Assembly (NCBI GenBank): GCA_937967875.1
Contig: CALBTQ010000468.1
Location: 1 to 13,917 of the forward strand
From: an uncultured Pseudomonadota bacterium
Lineage (GTDB): Bacteria > Lernaellota > Lernaellaia > Lernaellales > Lernaellaceae
DNA: 13,917 bases
Direction: 5' to 3'
In this document: positions 7,365 through 13,917 of the stretch, one piece after another
How the letters are laid out: each line of letters opens with the position of its first letter
How positions within the stretch are numbered: position 1 is the first letter of the stretch
Notes under the pieces: model-generated
What the model was told of the DNA's origin: nothing
The model's database searches: none
The model's input: the letters and a program-made list of their open reading frames with translations, nothing else
Program-made: the position numbers and the translations under genes

Positions 7365-7394
7365 AAAAAAGGGCCTCCACGCGGGAGGCCCTTT
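7365..7394. terminator. bidirectional Rho-independent terminator
   Basis: Perfect 11-base arms AAAGGGCCTCC (7368-7378) and GGAGGCCCTTT (7384-7394) have a five-base loop. The minus strand continues into six T (7370-7365); the plus strand continues into TTTACTTATTTTT. It serves both the plus-strand CAP gene and the minus-strand operon converging on it. Confidence 0.9.
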
Positions 7395-7419
7395 ACTTAT
7401 TTTTCCGGTTCCCCATGTT

Positions 7420-7650
7420 TCAAGCGATTACATCAATGAGCTGTTTGTCCATCTCATCTGCCTTTTTAAAGGCGTTGACGTTCGCTTTTTGCGCCGCCTG
7501 AGCCGCTTTGAGCTCGACGATATCCTGCACCAACCGGGTTTCCTCCGGCTTGGCGGACATAGTGGCGATGTCGGTGGCTGCGCGGGCCGCTTTCTTTTCC
7601 GCCGCCTGCATACCCTGAACCGCCGCGTTGAGCGCGCCGACTGTGGACAT
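7420..7650 (-). CDS. Miniature flagellar rod/hook-like protein (N- and C-terminal D0 helices only)
   Basis: The protein has 76 residues. Residues 1-30 (MSTVGALNAAVQGMQAAEKK) resemble the N-terminal helix of flagellar rod and hook proteins, whose usual form is ALNTALSGLQAAQ followed by ANNIANVNT; here the second part is degenerate (ATDIATMS). Residues 38-76 (TRLVQDIVELKAAQAAQKAN, then ADEMDKQLIDVIA) resemble the C-terminal helix of FlgB/C/F/G/E (PF06429 type: V-L-M-AQRAYEAN, then ADEML-TLINL). The central domain is absent; the two helices are joined by about seven residues. I chose the ATG at 7650 because AGGAGG lies seven bases upstream; nine more in-frame codons precede it. It starts 59 bases after the radical SAM gene, with no clear promoter between, and ends just before a strong terminator, so it may be the last gene of that operon. 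No other flagellar gene is in the window. Family assignment is by pattern; function is unknown. Confidence 0.7.
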   Translation of the reverse strand: MSTVGALNAAVQGMQAAEKKAARAATDIATMSAKPEETRLVQDIVELKAAQAAQKANVNAFKKADEMDKQLIDVIA

Positions 7651-7657
7651 GATGCGT

Positions 7658-7663
7658 CCTCCT
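7658..7663 (-). promoter_or_regulatory. ribosome binding site of the miniature rod-like gene
   Basis: AGGAGG, seven bases before the ATG at 7650, fixes the start of this short gene and supports that it is translated. Confidence 0.8.
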
Positions 7664-7709
7664 TCGTTCTTAATCATGGTATCGGCATTTTCGGCGCGGG
7701 GCTTGAGTC

Positions 7710-9509
7710 TCAGCGGCGCAGTTTCGCCAGCGCGGCGGCGTAGCGGTCCAGCGCCTCGACGGCCTCGTAGGGCAGCGTGACCGGCATGTTAAAATCCTCC
7801 GCCGGCAGACGACGCGCGGCTTGCGGATCGGCGATGAACATTTCCTCGGGCAGCGCCGCTTCGTCGCTATCCAACAGGCGCTCCAGGCGGCCGTTTTCCC
7901 AGGCGACCGTATCGGCCAGCACGGTGACGAAGGGGAACGGCCCCTTGCGGCTGTGCACGGCATGCCGGTCGGTCAACGTAAAGCCCTGCTTGCAGGCGCG
8001 CAACACGGCCAGACGGGCCGCGGCGGGATCGGGAACGATCGCCAGCAGCGGCACGTGCGCGTATCGTTCGGCGATTTCGGCCAGTTCCTTGCGCACCTGA
8101 TCGGGCCCCAGACGCACCACGTCGATCACGCCCTGTTCGAGCACCTCGGCCGTGCCCGGTTCCTCGGCCAGCAAAAACACCGCGCGCACCAGCGTCGGAT
8201 CCAGATCCAGATCCAGCTCGACGTCGTCGCGCGTCAGAATGATCATCGGGCGCTGCGCGTGGTGGAACAACAGGCGCATGTGACGGTCCCAGCCGATCAG
8301 CCGCGCCGCCTGCGCCGGAAGATTTTGGTTGAGCAGCAGCCCGTGCCACGGCGCGCCCAACTTCGCCCAATCGAAATTTTCCAGCGGCCCGACCAGCCCG
8401 CGCTCGACCGCCATGTCCCAATAGGGCGTGCCCGGCAGCGGCGTGAGCACGTTGATCTCCGCGCCGGTCAGCCGTCCGCGCACCGCCTGCTCGACGACGA
8501 AACGGAACGTCGCGCGCATCGATTCCAGCGACTCGTCGGGCTCGCCGACGATCCCCGACACGCGCGCTTCGATCTCGTAACGCTCCAACAACCGCAACGC
8601 GCGGCGGATCGTTTGCAGCCCATAGCCCTTGCCCAGACGCTCTTGCGTTGCGTCGTCGGCGCTTTCCATGCCGAAAGTCACCGAGGTCGCTCCCAGGCGC
8701 ACCAGCGCCTCGCACAGATCGGGCGTGACGCGGTCGGCGCGCACGGCGCAACTTAATTCGACCGCGCCCAGCAGGTCGCGATCCTCCAGCGCGTCGGCCA
8801 CCATGATCACCCGCTCGGCGCGATCGGCGAACAGGTCGTCGTGAATGTGAATGTGCTCGTGCTCTTCGGCGACCAGCATCTCGATTTCCTCGGCGATACG
8901 CGCCGCCGAAAAACCGCGATACCCGCCCCACATCCGCCGGCTCGTGCAGAAACGGCAGTCGAAGGGGCAGCCGCGACCGGTCATTACGTGCGCGTACTTG
9001 AACGCGGGCAGCAGCGCACGGTCGGGCCACGGCAGCATGTCGAGGTCTTCCAGCGATTCGCGCTCGCGGTTGATCACCGGTTGGCCGTCGCGGAAAAAGA
9101 TGATCCCCGGCACGTCGTCGAGTTTATCGGGCGGCAACGAACCGTATTCGTCCAGCAGGCGCAGCAGGTGATGGAAAGTGTCCTCGCCCTCGCCCATCAC
9201 GCCGATGTCGAACGCCGGGTGCAGGCTTTCCGGCAGACACGAAATATGCACGCCGCCCAGTACGAACAGCGCCTTGCAGCGTTCGCGCAGCCATTGCGCG
9301 CGCTGGATCGCCACGCCGTAATTCTGCGACGAGCAACTGATGCCGATCACGTCGGGTCCGATCGACGCGATCGTCTCCAAGTTCTGCTCGATCGAGCACT
9401 TGGCGTCGACGTCGTGTTCGGCCAAAAACGCCGCCATGTAGGCAAAGCCCAGCGGCGCGTAATCGACGATGTCCTGCTCGCCGGTCGCCAGATGAAAAAC
9501 GATCCTCAT
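7710..9509 (-). CDS. Cobalamin-binding-type radical SAM protein
   Basis: The protein has 599 residues in three parts. Residues 1-150 look like the Rossmann domain of class B radical SAM enzymes (DYAPLGFAYMAAFLAEHDVD, DVIGISCSSQNYG, LFVLGGVHISCLPE, VMGEGEDTF). The classical cobalamin DxHxxG motif is not visible, as is common in this class. The radical SAM core (about 172-400) has GRGCPFDCRFC with Cys181, Cys185 and Cys188 for the [4Fe-4S] cluster, then VTFGMESADD and EINVLTPLPGTPYWD. Residues 425-599 form a C-terminal extension I do not recognise, with an Asp/Leu-alternating stretch (DVELDLDLDP). Such enzymes methylate unactivated carbons or rearrange rings in lipids, cofactors and secondary metabolites. 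The start is the ATG at 9509, which overlaps the upstream glycosyltransferase stop by four bases (ATGA) and has GGGAG five bases away; the longer upstream reading is inside the neighbouring gene. The substrate is unknown. Confidence 0.88.
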   Translation of the reverse strand: MRIVFHLATGEQDIVDYAPLGFAYMAAFLAEHDVDAKCSIEQNLETIASIGPDVIGISCSSQNYGVAIQRAQWLRERCKALFVLGGVHISCLPESLHPAFDIGVMGEGEDTFHHLLRLLDEYGSLPPDKLDDVPGIIFFRDGQPVINRERESLEDLDMLPWPDRALLPAFKYAHVMTGRGCPFDCRFCTSRRMWGGYRGFSAARIAEEIEMLVAEEHEHIHIHDDLFADRAERVIMVADALEDRDLLGAVELSCAVRADRVTPDLCEALVRLGATSVTFGMESADDATQERLGKGYGLQTIRRALRLLERYEIEARVSGIVGEPDESLESMRATFRFVVEQAVRGRLTGAEINVLTPLPGTPYWDMAVERGLVGPLENFDWAKLGAPWHGLLLNQNLPAQAARLIGWDRHMRLLFHHAQRPMIILTRDDVELDLDLDPTLVRAVFLLAEEPGTAEVLEQGVIDVVRLGPDQVRKELAEIAERYAHVPLLAIVPDPAAARLAVLRACKQGFTLTDRHAVHSRKGPFPFVTVLADTVAWENGRLERLLDSDEAALPEEMFIADPQAARRLPAEDFNMPVTLPYEAVEALDRYAAALAKLRR

Positions 9510-11467
9510 GGTCGCTCCCAGTAATGCGTGGTTCGCGTTAGTCCGATTTTCTGCAGCAAAGCGCTCTTGGGCGTACGGTCGCCGTCGCCGAGCACCTCGT
9601 CGGGGATGAACGGTCGATCGACCGCCAGCGTCAGGCGGACCGTTTCGCCCGCCACCGTCGCCGGCAGCACGCCTTCGAGACACAGCAGCGCGCTTTCGTG
9701 CACCGAGCGCGAGGCTACCGTAAAATCGTCTGCGTGCAAAGTGAACTGCGGATCGTGCGCACCGAAGTACGGTCGGTGCGCGTAAAAACAGGCGAAGGCC
9801 ATATCCTCGCGCCACCGCCGCGCCGCCTCGACCGTCGCCGCCGCGCCCATCCAGACCATGCCCGGCGGCCCAGGCGTCACGCCGTCGACCAGTTGCGCGG
9901 ACGTGAAATCGTCGGTCGAAAAATCGATCACCCCAGCGAGGCTGCGCCGCGCGGTCGCCGCATCGCGCGCATACAGGCGCACCGCAAAATGCGGCGAGCG
10001 CAAAAATGAACGGCGCGTGACCTCGACGCCCTCGGCCGCAAAAGCCTCCGGCAGATGCCCGCGCGGATCAAACAGGTGCGCGTCGTGATCGACGAACCAG
10101 ACGCGCGCATAGTGCGTCAGCAAGCGCCGCGCGTTGTCGCTCGCCTGCGCCGGATCGAGCAACGTTTCGTTCGGCCCGCTGCGCACCGCCGCCTGCAACG
10201 GCCAGCGATAATGCGCCGCGTGGGCCAGCGCGATCGAATAATAGTCGTTGGGCACCGCCACCCCGTCGCCCGGCCGCCAATGCGTCGCGATTGTCTCCAC
10301 GACTTTGTCCCACGGCTCCTTGGCCAGGCGCGGATCGTGCTGCCAGCGCGCCACGCCGCCCAACGACACAACCAACACCAGCGCCGACAAAAACCACGCC
10401 GCCACGCGCCGCTTGGTTTCCAGTTCGACCAATCCCATCGCCGCCAGCACCGCCGCGAAGGGCAGCAACGGCAGCAGGTACTTCGGACGGAAAATCGGCA
10501 GTCCCAAACCCAGCAGCAGCAAAATGACAAACGGACCCAGCGCCAGGCACGTCAGCAGCCGCGGCGGATCGTTGTGCGCCTCGTGCCGCGCGCCCAGGAA
10601 CGCCGCCAGCAAAAACGGCAGCAGCAACGCGATCGCCAGAACCGGGTAGAGCGATTGTTCGGGCGTCACGCCCAAGAGCGTCGGCAAACTCCACTCCGAA
10701 CCGCCCAGCAGCAAAAAGGCCGGCCCCAGAAACAGCGACTCGAAAAAGCCGAAGAACTCGCGCGACGGTTTGCCCCGCGCCCATTGCAGCGAAAATTCCG
10801 TCCACCACGGCGCGAACAGCAAAAGCGCCGCCGTCGTCGCCAGCGCAAAACGGAAAATCATCCGCCGCTCGCGCCGATAGCGCCACAGCACGTACGCGCC
10901 TTCCGCCAGCAGAAAAAATCCGGCCGTGTACTGCACCCACAACGCCGCCGCCGTCGCCAGCGCGAAACCGGCGAACCAGCGCGCGCGCCCGTCGCGCAAC
11001 GCGTGCAACAACAGCAATGCCTGCGTCAGCACCAACAGCGTAAGCAGCGTCGGGTAACGCACCTCGTTGCTGTAGTACAGATGCAGCGGATTGACCGCCA
11101 CCAGCAGCGCGCCCAGCACGCCCGCCGCCCGCGAATACGCCGCGCGTCCCAACGCATAGGTCAGCGGCACGGCCGCCGCGCCGCACAACGCGGGCAACCA
11201 GCGCAACTCCGCCGTCGCCGTCGCCACGCGCAACCAGGCTTTGAGCAGCAGATAAAATCCGGGCGGGCTCGCATCGTAAAACTGCCGCCACAGCAGGCCG
11301 GGCCAATCGGCGCGGGCGAACTCCCAGGTAATCACTTCGTCGGTCCACAGAGGCTGCGCGTCATACCACGCAAAGCGCAGCACCAGCGCCAGCAGCGTGC
11401 AGAACGCCGTTTTCAGCGCCGCCTCATGTTCGGCGAAAACCAGATCGTACGGCAGGCCGCGTCTCAC
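9506..11467 (-). CDS. GT-C fold membrane glycosyltransferase (ArnT/PMT-like) with C-terminal module
   Basis: The integral membrane protein has 653 residues. GT-C enzymes take sugars from polyprenyl-phosphate donors and act on the periplasmic face. The first outer loop holds LWTDEVITW with Asp43-Glu44, the expected catalytic or metal-binding acidic pair. The next motif, DASPPGFYLLLKAWL, is the D-x-x-PP-x-Y signature of the ArnT/PMT-like branch. NEVRYPTLLTLLVL matches the usual xxxR-Y-x-LL helix. About 11-12 membrane segments follow to roughly residue 385, then a soluble periplasmic region with about the last 135 residues forming a module shared with both upstream proteins (FIPDEVLGDGDRTPKSALL at 9554-9610). 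The start is the GTG at 11467, overlapping the upstream stop (GTGA) with GGGAA five bases before it. The frame stays open 12 codons further inside the upstream gene, without a better site. Acceptor and donor are unknown. Confidence 0.88.
   Translation of the reverse strand: MRRGLPYDLVFAEHEAALKTAFCTLLALVLRFAWYDAQPLWTDEVITWEFARADWPGLLWRQFYDASPPGFYLLLKAWLRVATATAELRWLPALCGAAAVPLTYALGRAAYSRAAGVLGALLVAVNPLHLYYSNEVRYPTLLTLLVLTQALLLLHALRDGRARWFAGFALATAAALWVQYTAGFFLLAEGAYVLWRYRRERRMIFRFALATTAALLLFAPWWTEFSLQWARGKPSREFFGFFESLFLGPAFLLLGGSEWSLPTLLGVTPEQSLYPVLAIALLLPFLLAAFLGARHEAHNDPPRLLTCLALGPFVILLLLGLGLPIFRPKYLLPLLPFAAVLAAMGLVELETKRRVAAWFLSALVLVVSLGGVARWQHDPRLAKEPWDKVVETIATHWRPGDGVAVPNDYYSIALAHAAHYRWPLQAAVRSGPNETLLDPAQASDNARRLLTHYARVWFVDHDAHLFDPRGHLPEAFAAEGVEVTRRSFLRSPHFAVRLYARDAATARRSLAGVIDFSTDDFTSAQLVDGVTPGPPGMVWMGAAATVEAARRWREDMAFACFYAHRPYFGAHDPQFTLHADDFTVASRSVHESALLCLEGVLPATVAGETVRLTLAVDRPFIPDEVLGDGDRTPKSALLQKIGLTRTTHYWERP
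9515..9519 (-). promoter_or_regulatory. radical SAM gene ribosome site encoded by the Trp-Glu-Arg-Pro end of the upstream gene
   Basis: GGGAG lies five bases before the ATG, inside the codons TGG GAG CGA CCA TGA that end the upstream glycosyltransferase. The same arrangement recurs at 11473-11477. Confidence 0.75.
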
Positions 11468-13377
11468 GGTCGTTCCCACCCCAGGCGCTCGACGAGCAGA
11501 CACTTTTCGCGCATGTCGCCGTCGTGGAAGAAATCGTCGGGTTTAAAGGTTCGCTCGCAACGCAACGTGATCGGCAGCCAATCGTCCGCGTCGCCGGGGA
11601 GCGCGTCGGGTCGCCAGCGCACGATGCCGCTTTCGGCAACCGGCAACTCGATCTCCCGCCCGCGAATTTCCGCCACGATGCGCGGCTGCGGTTTGCCCAG
11701 CAGATCCAACGGCGCGTAGGCGTCCAGCGCCAGGATTTCGCCGGCGCGCGGCGCGGGCAGAATCGCCAATGCCTCGCCGGCCGTCCACCACGACGATCCG
11801 TTCGACGCGTACCACCCCGCGCCCAACTGCGCCGGATGCTGCGGACCGTCCGGGAACACGATCGTCCGCGCGAAGCCGCCCTCGGCGAAGGGACGGCGCA
11901 AATACAACAACGACAGGCCGACGCGCTCGTCGCCCGCATACATGTGCGCCGGCTGCAGGCCGCCGAAATGCAGCGCGGCCTTGGGCAAAGCCTGTTGCGG
12001 ATCGAAGCGCGGCGGATAATAGGTCACCACCCATAAGCGGCGATAGCGCGCGGCGAGCAACGGCAGCAATTGGTCGACCATCTCCGGGGCGACGACCTGC
12101 CGCCCGGGCGCGACCATCGTGGTGTGATAAACGTCCAGCTCATCGGTCTTGTGCAGCAGGTAGCAGAAACGCGCGGCGAGGTTGGGCAACAACACCGCAT
12201 CGCCCGGCTCGGCCTGCGCCGCGACGGTCAGCGCCACCGGTCGCCAGCCCTCGGGCTCGTCCGGATGATCGATCAACTCCACCGCGCCGCCCGCACCGAT
12301 CACGACCACCGCCATCGCCAGCACGCTGCCCAAGAAGCGCGCGCGTCGGCCGTACCACGTTACGCCCGACGCCGCCGCCACGCACAGGTACGGCAGCAGC
12401 GGCAGAAAATAATGCGGCGCGAACAGATCCAGCGCCAACGACGCCAGCAGGAATCCGCCGAGCGGCGCGACGGTCAGCCACGCCAACAGGCGGCGCGTCA
12501 GGCGATCCTCCGACTGCTTGGCCAGACCGCACCCCACCGCAAACACGAAGGGCAGCACGGCCAACAGCGGCACGAACGACCACGCCGGGTGCACGAACTC
12601 GCGCCAGAACGAAGGCAGACGCCAGTAGGAAAATCCTTGCGTCAGATACACCAGCGCCAAGGGCAGCAATTGATAAAACGACACGTGCTCGCCGCCGCCG
12701 GCCGCCTCGCGCGCCAGCAATTGTTTCGCCAGCACGATCAGCCACGGCAGATACAGCGCGGCCATCGCCGCCAGCGCCGCGAAAACCTTGCGCCGATCGG
12801 CCAGCGACTTCCACGACGTGAGCAAAAACAACAGATGCGCCAGCAGCACGAAGGCGGAAAAATAATGCACGTACGCCGCCGCCAATCCCAACGCCGCCCA
12901 GGCCGTCGCCGCGCGCGTCGAACCGCTTTTGGCCAGGTTTAGCACGGCCAGCGTCGCGCCCAAAAGCAGAACGGTCAGCAGCATCGGATAGCGCGCCTGC
13001 GCCGCCAGGTACAACGACAAGGGCGCGATGCCGAATAAAATCGCGCCGAGAAATCCGACCGCGCGCCCGACGAGCCGATGCCCCAGCGCGTAGGTGAGCA
13101 CCACCGCCAGGCCGAACAACACGCCCGACAGCGCGCGCATGTGCGTCAACGAGCCGCCGAGCTTGCCCCACAGCCACAGCATGAGATAGCCGCCCGGCGG
13201 ATTCACGTCGAAGCGGCCAATGTCGCGCAGCATCTCGCCCAAGGGCTTGCTCACCGCAAAGATCGTCGCCGCTTCGTCGGTCCACGTGCCGCGCTGCGAA
13301 GCGAGCACCAGGCCGGCCGCGCAGGCGATCAATCCCAGGCCGGTCACCAACAGGCGATCGCGCGTGTGCTCATTCAT
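11464..13377 (-). CDS. GT-C fold membrane glycosyltransferase, paralogous to the next gene, with C-terminal module
   Basis: The integral membrane protein has 637 residues. It has the same plan as its downstream neighbour: TWTDEAATIF with Asp34-Glu35 in the first outer loop, DVNPPGGYLMLWLW, AQARYPMLLTVLLL, about 11-12 membrane helices to roughly residue 380, then a soluble part ending in the shared module (GAGWYASNGSSWWT, then FKPDDFFHDGDMREKCLLV at 11491-11547). By family knowledge it should transfer a sugar from a polyprenyl-phosphate carrier to a periplasmic acceptor. Two adjacent, diverged enzymes suggest two successive sugar additions or two donors; this is inference. The start is the ATG at 13377, chosen because GGAG lies seven bases before it and it overlaps the upstream stop by eight bases (ATGAATGA). 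A longer in-frame extension lies entirely inside the upstream gene and lacks a signal. Arabinose, mannose and glucose donors are all possible. Confidence 0.88.
   Translation of the reverse strand: MNEHTRDRLLVTGLGLIACAAGLVLASQRGTWTDEAATIFAVSKPLGEMLRDIGRFDVNPPGGYLMLWLWGKLGGSLTHMRALSGVLFGLAVVLTYALGHRLVGRAVGFLGAILFGIAPLSLYLAAQARYPMLLTVLLLGATLAVLNLAKSGSTRAATAWAALGLAAAYVHYFSAFVLLAHLLFLLTSWKSLADRRKVFAALAAMAALYLPWLIVLAKQLLAREAAGGGEHVSFYQLLPLALVYLTQGFSYWRLPSFWREFVHPAWSFVPLLAVLPFVFAVGCGLAKQSEDRLTRRLLAWLTVAPLGGFLLASLALDLFAPHYFLPLLPYLCVAAASGVTWYGRRARFLGSVLAMAVVVIGAGGAVELIDHPDEPEGWRPVALTVAAQAEPGDAVLLPNLAARFCYLLHKTDELDVYHTTMVAPGRQVVAPEMVDQLLPLLAARYRRLWVVTYYPPRFDPQQALPKAALHFGGLQPAHMYAGDERVGLSLLYLRRPFAEGGFARTIVFPDGPQHPAQLGAGWYASNGSSWWTAGEALAILPAPRAGEILALDAYAPLDLLGKPQPRIVAEIRGREIELPVAESGIVRWRPDALPGDADDWLPITLRCERTFKPDDFFHDGDMREKCLLVERLGWERP
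11473..11477 (-). promoter_or_regulatory. ribosome site of the second glycosyltransferase, encoded by Trp-Glu-Arg-Pro
   Basis: GGGAA lies five bases before the GTG start at 11467, within TGG GAA CGA CCG TGA of the upstream gene. The spacing is identical to that at 9515-9519, which supports the unusual GTG start. Confidence 0.65.
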
Positions 13378-13917
13378 CCGTCGTCTCCAAAACAATGCGT
13401 TCGACCAGCAAACTTTTTTCGTTGCGGTCGCCGTCGCCGAGCCGTTGGTCGGGTACGAAAACGCGATCGCTGGCAATCGTCACGGTCACCAGCGGATCGT
13501 CGCCGGTGAGCGTCAACGGCTTGCTTTGCCAATCGACCTCGCGGCTGACGGTCAACTCGATCGTCCCGACAATTTTATCGTCGACCGTCAGCGTCACCGC
13601 GGTCGGTCCGCCGAGAAATTCAAGATTGGCGAAAAACCGCACATGCAGGCGCACCGGCTTTTCGGGCCGGCGGAAACGCACGGCGGCGCTGTTTGCCATC
13701 CAACGCCGCTCGCCCTGCCCCGCGTACCAGCCGGCGAGCAACTGGTAACTCGCCGGTTCGCTCTCGCCGAAGGCGATCGTGTCGCTCAACGCGGCGCGCA
13801 ACGCGTTCTCATCGGCCGTCCAGCGCTCCAGGCAATAGCGCCACAGGCCCGGCAGACGGCACTCGCGCGACAAGCGCTCATAACCGCGTTCGGCCAGCGC
13901 GCGGCGCGTATCGTCGT
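13370..13917 (-). CDS. C-terminal part of a protein with the shared glycosyltransferase module (5' end beyond window)
   Basis: The open frame continues to the window edge; 182 codons and two bases are visible and no start is needed within it. The first 45 residues (GYERLSRECRLPGLWRYCLE) look like the end of the soluble region that follows the membrane part in GT-C enzymes. About the last 135 residues are the shared module: LLAGWYAGQGERRWM, a run of beta strands (VRLHVRFFANLEFLGGP, AVTLTVDD), and FVPDQRLGDGDRNEKSLLV at 13403-13459. It lacks the final Trp-Glu-Arg-Pro. By analogy with the two following genes it is probably a third GT-C glycosyltransferase, but the catalytic half is outside the window, and another envelope protein carrying the same module is possible. 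Its stop overlaps the next start by eight bases. Confidence 0.75.
   Translation of the reverse strand, partial: DDTRRALAERGYERLSRECRLPGLWRYCLERWTADENALRAALSDTIAFGESEPASYQLLAGWYAGQGERRWMANSAAVRFRRPEKPVRLHVRFFANLEFLGGPTAVTLTVDDKIVGTIELTVSREVDWQSKPLTLTGDDPLVTVTIASDRVFVPDQRLGDGDRNEKSLLVERIVLETTDE

Noticed and set aside
8190..8225. Short tandem repeat (GATCCA units)
   Set aside because: It is in frame inside the radical SAM gene and encodes Leu-Asp repeats; only about three units, too few to call a repeat locus.
9510..9815. N-terminal extension of the radical SAM protein
   Set aside because: It lies wholly within the upstream glycosyltransferase, is Arg/Ala-rich, and the ATG at 9509 has both a ribosome site and the standard ATGA overlap.
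10055..11719. Long plus-strand open frame antisense to the glycosyltransferases
   Set aside because: Its protein is dominated by Arg, Gln and His runs, has no family motif or ribosome site, and mirrors the high-GC third positions of the two membrane protein genes on the minus strand.

Overview
The window comes from a high-GC Gram-negative bacterium. It carries two probable lipoproteins, a periplasmic LysM protein, a CpoB/YbgF-like protein, sigma70-type promoters of the TTGACA kind and strong AGGAGG ribosome sites. The order lipoprotein, LysM protein, dprA, topA resembles housekeeping clusters I recall from deltaproteobacteria-like lineages (Desulfuromonadia, Myxococcota and relatives). That placement comes from memory, not from a search. 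The first 43 bases are Illumina adapter and barcode, so this is a raw short-read assembly whose left contig end is artificial.

Layout, left to right. (1) Bases 44-4611 lie on the minus strand: a 3'-truncated topA and dprA, coupled through a one-base TAATG overlap and served by their own promoter, preceded in transcription order by a terminated two-gene envelope unit (CpoB/YbgF-like lipoprotein, then LysM protein) with a good promoter. (2) Bases 4845-6308, minus strand, encode a membrane-anchored or exported protein I do not recognise; its promoter sits so close to the reading frame that the mRNA may be leaderless. (3) Bases 6538-7206, plus strand, encode a CAP/SCP-domain lipoprotein with an Asp-rich linker. 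It is followed by a REP-like multi-hairpin element and a bidirectional terminator. (4) Bases 7420-13917, minus strand, look like one tightly packed operon, read from the right edge: the C-terminal part of an unidentified protein, two GT-C fold membrane glycosyltransferases, a cobalamin-binding-type radical SAM enzyme, and a 76-residue miniature flagellar rod-like protein, closing at the shared terminator.

The most interesting part is the right-hand operon. Its first three proteins end in the same roughly 135-residue C-terminal module, recognisable by F-x-PD then DGD then K-x-L-L. The genes overlap by 8, 4 and 4 bases, and in two of them the last four codons (Trp-Glu-Arg-Pro) also supply the ribosome binding site of the next gene. 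I infer a cell-surface glycan or glycolipid pathway that combines polyprenyl-linked sugar transfer with a radical SAM modification; the substrate cannot be read from the sequence. Intergenic gaps are all under 300 bases (4612-4844, 6309-6537, 7207-7419), and their contents are described in the features.
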